A stretch of DNA of 25,814 nt from Avimuribaculum sp964395975. GTDB taxonomy: Bacteria > Bacteroidota > Bacteroidia > Bacteroidales > Muribaculaceae. The translations under genes and the position numbers were made by a program. This document shows positions 8,281 through 15,612 of the stretch, one piece after another (the stretch's first letter is position 1; the number at the start of each line of letters is the position of its first letter). The notes beneath the pieces were generated by a model. The model was not told the DNA's origin. It saw only the letters and a list, made by a program, of their open reading frames with translations, and ran no database searches. Location of the stretch: NCBI GenBank assembly GCA_964395975.1, contig CAYNBZ010000032.1, positions 1 to 25,814 of the forward strand, given 5' to 3'.

Positions 8281-9522
8281 AAGATTGCAATTATAAACCG
8301 GAGCGATTCAACGGGTGGAGCTGCCATAGTCACGTACAGGCTGATGCAGGCTCTACGGTCGGTAGGAGCAGATGCCCGCATGTTGGTGCTTGAGAAACTT
8401 ACCGATGACCCTCATGTGATTTCATACGCGAACCCTCTGCTTGATAAATACAATTTTCTTGCCGAGCGGTGGAACATATTCCTGCACAACGGTTTCTCAC
8501 GGGCTAACCTGTTCAAAGTGGATACTGCCGGATATGGACGCGATATTACGTGCCACAAGTGGGTGCGAGAAGCTGATGTGATAATGCTGAACTGGATAAA
8601 CCAAGGAGCAGTATCGCTGTACGCAATTAAAAAACTGTGCAACATGGGGAAACCCATTATATGGACCATGCATGACATGTGGCCATTTACAGGGGTATGC
8701 CATCATGCTTTGCAGTGCACCGAATACCAACATGTATGCCATGGCTGTCAATTTCTCGATAGCATCAAGGCTGACTTATCCACTGCAATACAAGCGCAAA
8801 AAAGTAAAATTTACACTTTGTATCCAGGTGCCATACGATTTGTGGCAGTTAGTAACTGGCTTGCCGAACGATGTCGGCAAAGCCGCTTGTTGCACAATGT
8901 ACCAATAACGGTCATACCTAATGCCTTAGATGTTCCTAAATTTGTCTGCGAACGGCAAAAAAACGGCAATCTAGGTATCGCATGCGATAAAAAGGTAATA
9001 GCAATGGGAGCGGCACGACTTGATGACACCATCAAGGGGTTCGATTTGCTGATAGCCGCAACCCACCACTTGCACCTCACTAATCCTGCTCTTGCCGAAA
9101 AATTACACCTTGTGCTGTTTGGCAACATCCGCGACCGTTCGCTGCTTGACCGTTTAAGTATATCATATACTTTCTTAGGTAAGGTAAAAGGGGTTGAGGC
9201 TCTTGTCGACATATACACTCAGTCTGATATCGTTCTGTCTACCTCGCGATTCGAAACTTTTGGTGCCACACTTGCCGAGGGCATGGCTTGCGGATGCATA
9301 CCCGTTTCATTCGGCAAAGGAGGGCAAAGTGACATAATCGATCATTTGAGGACAGGCTATTTGGCTTCTGAAGTAGAGCCTGAGGCTATTGCAGAGGGTA
9401 TTGTTTGGGCTGTCGGCACACACATTGATCGTAAAATGCTTCATGATGAAATTGCAAGTCGCTTTTCTGCAGAAACTGTAGCCAAGCAGTATATCGAATT
9501 ATGCGAACATCTCTCAAAATGA
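8281..9522 (+). CDS. Glycosyltransferase family 4 (GT-B fold)
   Basis: A 413-aa group-1 glycosyltransferase. The start at 8281 gives the family's N-terminal strand and loop, MKIAIINRSDSTGGAAIVTY; an in-frame ATG at 8239 lies inside the previous gene. The N-terminal half contains VIMLNWINQGAVS and TMHDMWPFTGVCHHALQC with a cysteine cluster (CHHALQCTEYQHVCHGCQF) of a type I know from bacterial GT4 enzymes. The C-terminal nucleotide-sugar site has the retaining EX7E motif ETFGATLAE (E325-E333) and a CGCIPVSFGKGG loop. It likely transfers a sugar during surface glycan or glycolipid assembly on the cytoplasmic side. Donor and acceptor are unknown. It follows the 171-aa gene by 13 bp. Confidence 0.88.
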   Translation, partial: KIAIINRSDSTGGAAIVTYRLMQALRSVGADARMLVLEKLTDDPHVISYANPLLDKYNFLAERWNIFLHNGFSRANLFKVDTAGYGRDITCHKWVREADVIMLNWINQGAVSLYAIKKLCNMGKPIIWTMHDMWPFTGVCHHALQCTEYQHVCHGCQFLDSIKADLSTAIQAQKSKIYTLYPGAIRFVAVSNWLAERCRQSRLLHNVPITVIPNALDVPKFVCERQKNGNLGIACDKKVIAMGAARLDDTIKGFDLLIAATHHLHLTNPALAEKLHLVLFGNIRDRSLLDRLSISYTFLGKVKGVEALVDIYTQSDIVLSTSRFETFGATLAEGMACGCIPVSFGKGGQSDIIDHLRTGYLASEVEPEAIAEGIVWAVGTHIDRKMLHDEIASRFSAETVAKQYIELCEHLSK

Positions 9523-9549
9523 TAATTTTTATCAAATTTTCTTTCAAAT

Positions 9550-10329
9550 ATGCAAACAGTCTTATTCCACGAAACGATTTTTGGTCCCATACATAGCCGC
9601 CGCTTAGGTATATCTCTTGGCATCAATCTCATGCCTTGCGATGGGAAAGTGTGTTCATTCGATTGCTTGTATTGTGAAGCCGGTTTTAATGCGCAAGGAC
9701 AAGGTACATCCGGAATTCCTACTTGTGAACAAGTAAAAAGACAACTTGAAAAAAAACTCAAGTCACTGAAACTGGATGGAATAAGTGTTGATGCAATTAC
9801 TTTTTCGGGAAATGGAGAGCCAACATTGCACCCACAATTCAAAGATATTGTCCATGACACGCTATTGTTGCGTAAACACTACTATCCAGAAGCTAAAGTG
9901 TGTGTGTTGAGTAATGCCACCATGGCCGGCAATCCAAATGTAGCCAATGCACTCAAAATGGTTGAATGCAATATACTTAAACTCGATTCGGCGATATATC
10001 GAACTTTTAAATTACTAAACCGTCCTGTTTCATCTAATGTAATACCAGAAGGTATTATCGATGACATGAAACAATTTAAAGGACAGTGCATAGTGCAGAC
10101 AATGATGATACGAGGCGAGCATGAAGGTAACATCATCGACAACACATCTGATGCAGAAGTGGATGCATTGATTGCCGCATACAAAGAAATCAAGCCACGG
10201 GAAGTGATGCTTTACACCATTGACCGGCCTACTCCAGAGCAAGCTCTTGAGAAAATAACACCCGAAGAAATGCGTCAGATTGCTGCCCGAATCGAGGCCG
10301 CAGGAATCAAAGTGCAAGTTAACATATAA
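9550..10329 (+). CDS. Radical SAM protein (COG0731-like)
   Basis: A 259-aa protein with the radical SAM cluster motif CX3CX2C (C35, C39, C42 in KVCSFDCLYCEAG) and the following SAM-binding strand TFSGNGEPTLHP. The N-terminus FGPIHSRRLGISLGINLMP and the overall length fit the short 'Fe-S oxidoreductase' group related to the TYW1 core. It lacks the flavodoxin domain of true TYW1. The fold cleaves S-adenosylmethionine to a 5'-deoxyadenosyl radical; the substrate in bacteria is not established to my knowledge. It follows the glycosyltransferase by 27 bp with no separate promoter visible. Confidence 0.85.
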   Translation: MQTVLFHETIFGPIHSRRLGISLGINLMPCDGKVCSFDCLYCEAGFNAQGQGTSGIPTCEQVKRQLEKKLKSLKLDGISVDAITFSGNGEPTLHPQFKDIVHDTLLLRKHYYPEAKVCVLSNATMAGNPNVANALKMVECNILKLDSAIYRTFKLLNRPVSSNVIPEGIIDDMKQFKGQCIVQTMMIRGEHEGNIIDNTSDAEVDALIAAYKEIKPREVMLYTIDRPTPEQALEKITPEEMRQIAARIEAAGIKVQVNI

Positions 10330-10368
10330 TTATGACATTATTACTATGATTATTAACAGTAAATTTAG

Positions 10369-10376
10369 TATGTTTG
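10369..10376 (+). promoter_or_regulatory. Promoter -7 box for the CNNM/CorC-type gene
   Basis: TATGTTTG, followed by CA, is a perfect TAnnTTTG box, 25 bases before the ATG at 10402. The -33 region at 20-bp spacing reads TATG, a partial match to TTTG. It is the only such box I see in this 72-bp gap. Confidence 0.5.
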
Positions 10377-10401
10377 CAGACAGAACTGCTTAAGTGTTTA
10401 T

Positions 10402-11736
10402 ATGGAATTTATAATCATTCTGTTACTATTGGTTCTCAACGGCATTTTTGCCATGTACGAAATTGCTTTAGTATCGTCAAGCAAGGTGCGGTTAGGTGCC
10501 TTGGCCGATAAAGGGAACAAAAAAGCAAAGACAGTAATAAAGCAACGTGAGGAATCCGAAAAATTTTTATCTACAATACAAATTGGCATTACCCTAATTG
10601 GTATTGTATCGGGTGCATATGGAGGTACGAGCATAGCCGATGACCTTGTTCCCATATTTGCAAGAATACCTGGTGTCAATGAAATATATGCGGGGCGGTT
10701 GGCTATGATTACCGTAGTGGCTATCATCACTTATCTGTCGCTTATCATCGGCGAATTGGTTCCAAAGTCCATTGCTCTATCTAATCCTGAACGCTATGCC
10801 ATACGTTTAAGTGGACTTATGCGATTTATTTCAGTTGTGGCTTATCCTTTTGTGCTTCTGCTCAGTGCTTCTACCAAACTTACAAACAAGTTGATAGGTA
10901 TGAAACCGGATAAACGGCAAATAACACAAGACGAATTAAAGCTAATCCTTAGCCAAAGTTCCGAACAGGGTGTAATCGACCAAGAGGAAAACGAAATGCT
11001 ACGTGATGTGTTCCGATTCTCCGACAAGCGAGCCAACGATTTGATGACTCCGCGCCACGATATAATCGCACTATATACCACTGACACAGCCGCAGAAGTG
11101 CTGTCAACCATCAAGGAACGACACTTCAGCAAATATCTGCTTATAGAGGAAAACCTTGACCAAATTGTGGGTGTGGTATCAGTAAAAGACATAATTTTAA
11201 TGATGGGCATCGACAAGCATAAATTTGACTTGCGAAGTGTTGCCCAACCGGCACAATTGGTTCCAGAAAGCTTATCGGCAAAAAAAGTGCTTGAAGTTTT
11301 CAAAAAAACCAAAAATAAGTTTGGTGTGGTTATCAATGAATTTGGTAACACTGAGGGTATAATCACCTTACACGATTTGTCGGAAAGCATATTCGGTGAC
11401 ATATATGAAGAAAATGAAGTTGTAGAAGAAGAAATTGTAGAACGCCAAGACGGATCGTTGATCGTTGATGGCTCGATGAATCTAGAGGATTTTATGGACA
11501 AAATGGATATCACCGACTTCGATGACTTGAAAGAGGAAGATTTCACCACACTCAGCGGGATGGCAATGTTTCTCATAGGAGGCGTACCTAAAGCTGGCGA
11601 CAAATTCAGTTACAAGAATCTCGGCTTCGAAATTATTGATATGGATCGGGGACGTGTCGATAAGGTGCTTGTAATAAGAAACGGAAAAAGTGATGAAGCC
11701 AGTTACAATGACAACAGTAACGAAGAATCCAACTGA
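10402..11736 (+). CDS. CNNM/CBS-domain membrane protein (hemolysin C/CorC family)
   Basis: A 444-aa inner-membrane protein. The N-terminal CNNM (DUF21) domain has about four membrane spans, beginning with MEFIIILLLLVLNGIFAMYE and including the SLIIGELVPKSIAL motif. A CBS pair spans about residues 205-325 (MTPRHDIIALYT, then IVGVVSVKDI and GVVINEFGNTEGIITLHDLS). The C-terminal transporter-associated domain covers about 345-430, followed by an Asn/Glu-rich tail. Relatives are linked to magnesium or cobalt export and divalent-ion homeostasis; the old name hemolysin is misleading. The CBS pair probably senses adenine nucleotides. It has its own promoter at 10369-10376 and no clear terminator directly after it. 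Confidence 0.9.
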   Translation: MEFIIILLLLVLNGIFAMYEIALVSSSKVRLGALADKGNKKAKTVIKQREESEKFLSTIQIGITLIGIVSGAYGGTSIADDLVPIFARIPGVNEIYAGRLAMITVVAIITYLSLIIGELVPKSIALSNPERYAIRLSGLMRFISVVAYPFVLLLSASTKLTNKLIGMKPDKRQITQDELKLILSQSSEQGVIDQEENEMLRDVFRFSDKRANDLMTPRHDIIALYTTDTAAEVLSTIKERHFSKYLLIEENLDQIVGVVSVKDIILMMGIDKHKFDLRSVAQPAQLVPESLSAKKVLEVFKKTKNKFGVVINEFGNTEGIITLHDLSESIFGDIYEENEVVEEEIVERQDGSLIVDGSMNLEDFMDKMDITDFDDLKEEDFTTLSGMAMFLIGGVPKAGDKFSYKNLGFEIIDMDRGRVDKVLVIRNGKSDEASYNDNSNEESN

Positions 11737-11809
11737 CAACATGGATTTCAACCACATTTGCCACACACAGAAATTTTTAGAATATTTTCATGTTTCGCAT
11801 ATAGAAATG

Positions 11810-11840
11810 TTGTATATGTTGAAGGATATAACTATCTTTG
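11810..11840 (+). promoter_or_regulatory. Consensus promoter of the orphan transcription unit
   Basis: TTG at 11810-11812 and TATCTTTG at 11833-11840 are separated by 20 bases, and the box is followed by CA. It is one of the three best promoters in the window by eye, yet no standard gene follows for more than 700 bp. Transcription should begin near 11847. Confidence 0.6.
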
Positions 11841-11997
11841 CAATGTGAAAAAACATTATGAATAATAAAAAATGAGCATTTCCAAATAAGGCTGATAGAG
11901 TTTGGCAAGGGATTTGCAATAATGAAATTGTAGACTGTTATAAAGATTGTTTTAGGGAGGAAACGTTTAGAGCGTTCCCCCATAATTTAGAGAAACT

Positions 11998-12153
11998 ATG
12001 GGAAATTACAGTAATTCAGATGATATGATGTTAAAGTACAGGGTTTTACCTTCTCATGCTTATCATCCAAATGCCGCATTATTGGCAGCACGCCGTCAGG
12101 GTTACATAGCAATGCCCTCAGGTAAAGGATGCGCTAAATCTACTGCCCTTTGA
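11998..12153 (+). CDS. Small ORF, 51 aa, no recognised family
   Basis: This is the first sizeable open frame downstream of the 11810-11840 promoter. It has an ATG at 11998 and further in-frame ATGs at 12025 and 12028. The peptide starts polar (MGNYSNSDDMMLKYR), has a middle LPSHAYHPNAALLAARRQGY and ends MPSGKGCAKSTAL, which loosely recalls a nucleotide-binding P-loop (GxxxxGK[ST]) with Ala instead of the last Gly. After the TGA the same frame runs on to 12258, and protein-like sequence continues in frame 2, so this may be the front of a broken gene. A hairpin (ACTGCCCTTT / AAAGGCAGT) spans the stop. Confidence 0.35.
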   Translation: MGNYSNSDDMMLKYRVLPSHAYHPNAALLAARRQGYIAMPSGKGCAKSTAL

Positions 12154-12181
12154 ATAAAGGCAGTAATGAGAGGTAGAGTAA

Positions 12182-12316
12182 AACGTTTTTGCAAGAGGGG
12201 TAGGGGGCTTAATCCCCGTGATTTACTCCGAAAATGCAAAAGAGATGCTTCCCTTTAAAGGGATTCGTAATGACGAATTTTCCAATTGTAATGGAATTTG
12301 TACGCTTAAGCGGTAA
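12182..12316 (+). pseudogene. Possible broken continuation of the small ORF (frame 2)
   Basis: Frame 2 is open for 44 codons from 12182 to the TAA at 12314-12316, with no start codon near its beginning. The translation includes VGGLIPVIYSENAKEMLPF and KGIRNDEFSNCNGICTLKR, which read like ordinary protein. The 51-aa ORF upstream is in frame 1. One stop plus one frameshift would join the two into a protein of about 100 aa. This could be decay of a small gene. It may also be chance, as 44 open codons are not rare. Confidence 0.25.
12186..12242 (+). ncRNA. Nested stem structure, possible structured RNA
   Basis: Three stems nest inside each other: TTTTGCA (12187-12193) with TGCAAAA (12235-12241); GGGGTA (12197-12202) with TACTCC (12224-12229, one G-U pair); and GGGG (12204-12207) with CCCC (12214-12217) around a CTTAAT loop. 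Small internal loops separate them. The G-rich arm stands out in an AT-rich region. No known RNA family is recognised, and the fold overlaps protein-like remains. It was found by eye only. Confidence 0.3.
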
Positions 12317-12493
12317 TATTCTGTTCGATGCCGGAAGATTTATTTTATTTGATATGGTTTAAAATTAAAATATTAATAAGATTAGAAGTGAGCAATGAGC
12401 ATTTTTCGAGAGTTCATGTGTTCTTTTCTAATTCTTTTCACTTTAAAAGACAGTTAACCCTAATACCACATTTTATTCATACTATTTTTTCCT

Positions 12494-12530
12494 AAGGCTA
12501 TGCGATGTGATTTCGCGTAGTCTTTCTTTT
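12494..12530 (+). terminator. Strong intrinsic terminator
   Basis: AAGGCTATGCGA (12494-12505) pairs with TCGCGTAGTCTT (12513-12524) in a 12-bp stem with two G-U pairs and a seven-base loop. TCTTTT follows. The T-rich side is on the plus strand, so it ends rightward transcription coming from the 11810 promoter, before the convergent minus-strand gene. Confidence 0.6.
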
Positions 12531-12580
12531 AGGGATATATCCCTTCTGAATATCGTATGTGAGTCATGGGGATGCTCCTA

Positions 12581-13423
12581 TTAAACCTTCTGGCGAGGGA
12601 AGGCATCGATGAAACTGCCATTGGTGATATTTATCACTGTGGCTCCTATATGGTGAGCATAACGAGCTATGACAAAGTAGGATTTAAAAGCAACGTAAAA
12701 ACTATACAAGATAGCGTGCAGAGGGTAGTGCATATACTCGGTGTTGATACGTTTTACCTCACGATCATCTTCTTTATAAAAATGCGGTTGGACAGATATT
12801 ACATTATTGTTGTCATCGACCGACAGCGTGCGTGTCCATGAGTGATCGGCACCGGCAAGATATACACGTTTATAACCCATCCGCAATGCCGTCATTATTG
12901 ATGGTATAAGCACATTGCGAGGTCGTGGCATTCCCAATCCTAAGGAGAATAACAAATTTTCTACCCATTCAAATCCCTCGACAGGAATAGCATTATATCG
13001 TATTATAACAAGGTTCTTGTTGTCATGGAGCTTTGGCAATTTGGCTTTAAACGGTATGTAAAGCGTCATGTTCCAATCGACATTAGCAATACTGTCCCAC
13101 ATCTTGGCAACGTTTGGTTGATCGAAAGCACGGAAATAATGTGGGTCTGCAAGCAAGTAATAACGCGGTCGCAGTTGCCGGAAAGTATGGGTACATGCGG
13201 CAAAATTCACGGCCATCAGGTCATGATTGGCAAGGAAACTGGCGGCATCAGCAATTGTATCGTTTAGCGATGGTCCGTTGCCAAGTATAACTATTCCACG
13301 TTCAGCATCTTCAATATCTACTGTTACGTGATCTAAGCCAAACTTAGACATTAGCAAAACTTTCGTCACACTAAGTAGCGACTGCCATATCCGCGAAACA
13401 AACATCGCTATATCATCTTTCAT
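12581..13423 (-). CDS. GNGPSL-motif protein (MptE-like/DUF115 or GT42-like)
   Basis: A 280-aa protein. After an N-terminal hydrophobic/amphipathic segment (about residues 5-28) it has IVILGNGPSLND with the glycine loop at 48-53, then AVNFAACTHTF, RPRYYLLADPHYF, the helix-strand TALRMGYKRVYLAGADHSW near 178-196, and the end ITNGSFIDAFPRQKV. The GNGPSL loop and the 'GYK.VYL.G.D' strand occur both in MptE-like DUF115 proteins and in GT42 sialyltransferases of the Campylobacter Cst type, where the loop binds the CMP-sugar. Bacteroidales relatives usually sit in glycan loci. A role in transferring a sugar, perhaps a nonulosonate, is possible but unproven. It has its own promoter and ends facing the orphan unit. 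Confidence 0.75.
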   Translation of the reverse strand: MKDDIAMFVSRIWQSLLSVTKVLLMSKFGLDHVTVDIEDAERGIVILGNGPSLNDTIADAASFLANHDLMAVNFAACTHTFRQLRPRYYLLADPHYFRAFDQPNVAKMWDSIANVDWNMTLYIPFKAKLPKLHDNKNLVIIRYNAIPVEGFEWVENLLFSLGLGMPRPRNVLIPSIMTALRMGYKRVYLAGADHSWTRTLSVDDNNNVISVQPHFYKEDDREVKRINTEYMHYPLHAILYSFYVAFKSYFVIARYAHHIGATVINITNGSFIDAFPRQKV

Positions 13424-13447
13424 TGTACTACGTTAAATTTATGAGTA

Positions 13448-13455
13448 CAAAGATA
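13448..13455 (-). promoter_or_regulatory. Promoter -7 box for the GNGPSL gene
   Basis: Read on the minus strand this is TATCTTTG, a perfect -7 box, 24 bases before the start codon at 13423. At 20-bp spacing the -33 region reads TTTA, one change from TTTG. The rest of the 209-bp gap (13424-13632) shows nothing recognisable, and no clear terminator for the GNAT-like gene is seen. Confidence 0.55.
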
Positions 13456-13632
13456 ATACATAAATCTATGATTTATAAAAAAGCCTTCTTAGCCCGTGGT
13501 TTATAGGGATTTCACTATTCAGACTGTTTAGTTATTGGAAACTCCTCAACTATCAATGGCATGAAATTCATCGTTGATATGCTGTTTTTTTACCAACTTT
13601 TGTGGTTACATCACAATACATACCGGAAATAT

Positions 13633-14772
13633 CTACCTGATTATCTCCTTGGCATAAGCCCTACGGCGCTTGTTTTGAATGGTATTGAAATATTGCCACT
13701 GAGATTGCACTTTTTGGTTTTCTTCAAGTTCGGGATTGCTTTCGGCATATACATATTTGTTTTTGATAAAATATGGTATCAAATCGGTGAACAACAATGC
13801 ATTCACACCTTTGCTTTGATACTCGGGTTTTACAGCTACAAGCAGCAGATCCACAACATCATTTTTCCCGCGTAAAGCTTTAAGCAAATGAATCCACCCT
13901 AACGGGAAAATACGTCCGCGGCTTTTTATCAAGGCTTTAGACATTGATGGCATGGCTATACCCACACCAATAAGCTTGCGGTCTTTATCAATGATGAGTG
14001 ATACATTCTCAAGCCGCAATACAGGCAGATACATTTTGATATAATGGTCGATTTGGCGCGGAGTGAGTGGTGAATAACCATACAGATTGGCGTATGCTTC
14101 ATTTATCAATTTGAAAATCTCTTGCCCGTAATCATTGACAATCTTTTTAGTATTGGTGTATTTTATCGTGCGCAATTCATACTTGCGACTTATAATGTCA
14201 CTTATACGTTTGTATTTTTCGGGGATTTCTTCAGGTACATATATTTTAAATTCCACCCAATCAGTTTCTTTTTCAAAACCAAGAGCTTCTATATGAGCAG
14301 CATAGTAAGGGTGATTGTAGATTGTAGCCATCGTACTCATTTGGTCAAATCCCTCTATCAGCAATCCCTCGGGATCCATATCGGTAAAACCGAGAGGCCC
14401 CACCATGCGTGTCATGCCCTGTTGTCGTCCCCATTCTTCGACAGCGGCAAACAACTTATTGCTCACTTCTTGGTTATCGACAAAATCGACAAATCCGAAG
14501 CGCAATTCTTTCTTCCCGGTTTTTTTGTTTGCCGCATCATTGATGATACCGGCAATGCGACCCACGGGTATTCCATTGTCGTATGCCATATAATATATGC
14601 TGCGGCAAAATTCAAATGCCGGATTTCGGTTCGGTGTAAACGTATTGACCTCGTCAATCACAAGCGAAGGTACATAATAAGGATTATCCTTATACAATGT
14701 ATCTATCGGGAAGTGGACAAATTTCAACAAATCGCGCTTAACAGGCTTTATTTCACGTATTTCAATTGCCAT
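13633..14772 (-). CDS. GNAT-like N-acetyltransferase-fold protein
   Basis: A 379-aa protein starting MAIEIREIKPVKRD; an in-frame TTG three codons upstream is less likely. The N-terminal part (FVHFPIDTLYKDNPYYVPSL, then GRIAGIINDAANKKTGKKE and MVGPLGFTDMDPEGLLIEGF) and the later acetyl-CoA-like segment (LLLVAVKPEYQSKGVNALLF) suggest tandem GNAT folds. The YQSKGVN loop stands where GNAT enzymes bind the pyrophosphate of CoA. To my knowledge the family is common in Bacteroidetes and has no settled substrate. It is divergently arranged with the arabinose-5-phosphate isomerase gene across a 216-bp region with a promoter for each. Confidence 0.8.
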   Translation of the reverse strand: MAIEIREIKPVKRDLLKFVHFPIDTLYKDNPYYVPSLVIDEVNTFTPNRNPAFEFCRSIYYMAYDNGIPVGRIAGIINDAANKKTGKKELRFGFVDFVDNQEVSNKLFAAVEEWGRQQGMTRMVGPLGFTDMDPEGLLIEGFDQMSTMATIYNHPYYAAHIEALGFEKETDWVEFKIYVPEEIPEKYKRISDIISRKYELRTIKYTNTKKIVNDYGQEIFKLINEAYANLYGYSPLTPRQIDHYIKMYLPVLRLENVSLIIDKDRKLIGVGIAMPSMSKALIKSRGRIFPLGWIHLLKALRGKNDVVDLLLVAVKPEYQSKGVNALLFTDLIPYFIKNKYVYAESNPELEENQKVQSQWQYFNTIQNKRRRAYAKEIIR

Positions 14773-14793
14773 GTCTGTCAAGTTTTATGGTTG

Positions 14794-14801
14794 CAAATTT
14801 A
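14794..14801 (-). promoter_or_regulatory. Promoter -7 box for the GNAT-like gene
   Basis: On the minus strand this reads TAAATTTG followed by CA, a perfect -7 box 21 bases before the ATG at 14772. No convincing -33 TTTG is present at the usual distance. Confidence 0.45.
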
Positions 14802-14897
14802 GCTATAATTTACAAGTTACGAGCCATGTTATGATTTTTTTGCATAACGCCTTGTACTTGCCGATTGATTCGCCTGCCCAATAAAAGCTATGCCAAA

Positions 14898-14929
14898 TTT
14901 CAATTTCTCGTGCAGATTGCATAACTTTG
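14898..14929 (+). promoter_or_regulatory. Promoter for the arabinose-5-phosphate isomerase gene
   Basis: TTTC at 14898-14901 and TAACTTTG at 14922-14929 are 20 bases apart, and CA follows the box. The start should be near 14936, giving a leader of about 53 nt. The gene run from 14989 to ribH probably depends on it. Confidence 0.55.
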
Positions 14930-14988
14930 CACAAGAAGTGTACATGCAGACACGATGCGCGTACACAAACTTAAACTGCACATAAGCA

Positions 14989-15597
14989 ATGGATGTAATG
15001 AATTCGATGCGGCAAATTCTTGAAGCCGAAAGCAAAGCCATACTTGGTATTCCTGTCACTGACCAATATGAAAAAGCTGTGAATCTAATTGTGAAACATG
15101 TCCATGAAGACGGGGGAAAACTCGTAACTTCTGGAATGGGGAAAGCCGGACAAATTGCCATGAACATAGCTACCACATTTTGTTCAACGGGTATACCTGC
15201 TGTTTGTCTACACCCCAGTGAAGCTCAACATGGTGACCTTGGCATACTCCAACCAAACGATGTTATGCTGCTGCTCTCTAACTCCGGTAAAACGACCGAA
15301 ATTGTGGAACTCGTGTCATTAGCACGAAGCCTGTACCCTCAACTAAAGTTCATAGTTATTACCGGCAATGAAAATAGTCCATTGGCTCAAGAAGCTGATG
15401 TGTGTCTATGCACAAGTGGCGCACCCGAAGTGTGCCCGTTGGGTCTTACGCCCACTACATCCACTACCATGATGACCGTGATTGGCGATGTGCTTGTTGT
15501 CAACACGATGCTTGCCACTGGATTTACCCGTCAACAGTATGCCATGCGACATCATGGAGGATACCTCGGACAAAAAAGCCGCAAGGAATGTAAATAA
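14989..15597 (+). CDS. kdsD: D-arabinose 5-phosphate isomerase, SIS domain only
   Basis: A 202-aa KpsF/GutQ-family sugar isomerase. It interconverts ribulose 5-phosphate and arabinose 5-phosphate, the first committed step to Kdo for lipopolysaccharide core. The SIS fold shows TSGMGKAGQIA (47-57), the HPSEAQHGDLG active-site segment, SNSGKTTE (97-104), and PLGLTPTTSTTM near the end. E. coli KdsD continues with two CBS domains to about 328 aa; here the protein stops after the SIS domain, as in Bacteroides homologues known to me. It begins a + strand run and is followed 15 bp later by a PfkB-family gene. The kdsD name is by family; kpsF or gutQ would be equally acceptable. Confidence 0.85.
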   Translation: MDVMNSMRQILEAESKAILGIPVTDQYEKAVNLIVKHVHEDGGKLVTSGMGKAGQIAMNIATTFCSTGIPAVCLHPSEAQHGDLGILQPNDVMLLLSNSGKTTEIVELVSLARSLYPQLKFIVITGNENSPLAQEADVCLCTSGAPEVCPLGLTPTTSTTMMTVIGDVLVVNTMLATGFTRQQYAMRHHGGYLGQKSRKECK

Positions 15598-15612
15598 ATA
15601 CGTCACATAAAT

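Larger units (their letters stand above)
11737..12580. other. 844-bp region without a standard gene; probable small transcription unit
   Basis: This gap lies between the CorC-type gene (+) and a minus-strand gene that ends at 12581. On the plus strand it carries, in order: a perfect promoter (11810-11840), a weak hairpin near 11955-11981 and a 51-codon ORF (11998-12153). A nested fold (12186-12242), protein-like frame-2 remains (12182-12316) and a strong intrinsic terminator (12494-12530) follow. The order fits one RNA of about 680 nt. No known RNA family or protein is recognised. Confidence 0.5.

Noticed and set aside
10842..11603. Long minus-strand open frame of 253 codons inside the CorC-type gene
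   Set aside because: It is fully antisense to a well-supported CBS-domain protein, is Ser/Ile-rich as expected of a shadow frame, and shows no family motif.
11777..11983. Minus-strand frame of 68 codons in the 844-bp gap
   Set aside because: It runs across the best plus-strand promoter of the region, has no promoter box of its own that I can see, and its Phe/Ile/Asn-rich content looks like translated AT-rich DNA.
12531..12544. Perfect palindrome AGGGATATATCCCT as a terminator for the minus-strand GNGPSL gene
   Set aside because: On the minus strand it is followed by A-rich, not T-rich, sequence, and a 14-base palindrome of this composition has essentially no loop.
13561..14802. Plus-strand open frames opposite the GNAT-like gene
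   Set aside because: They lie antisense to a 379-aa protein with clear family features and contain no recognisable domain.
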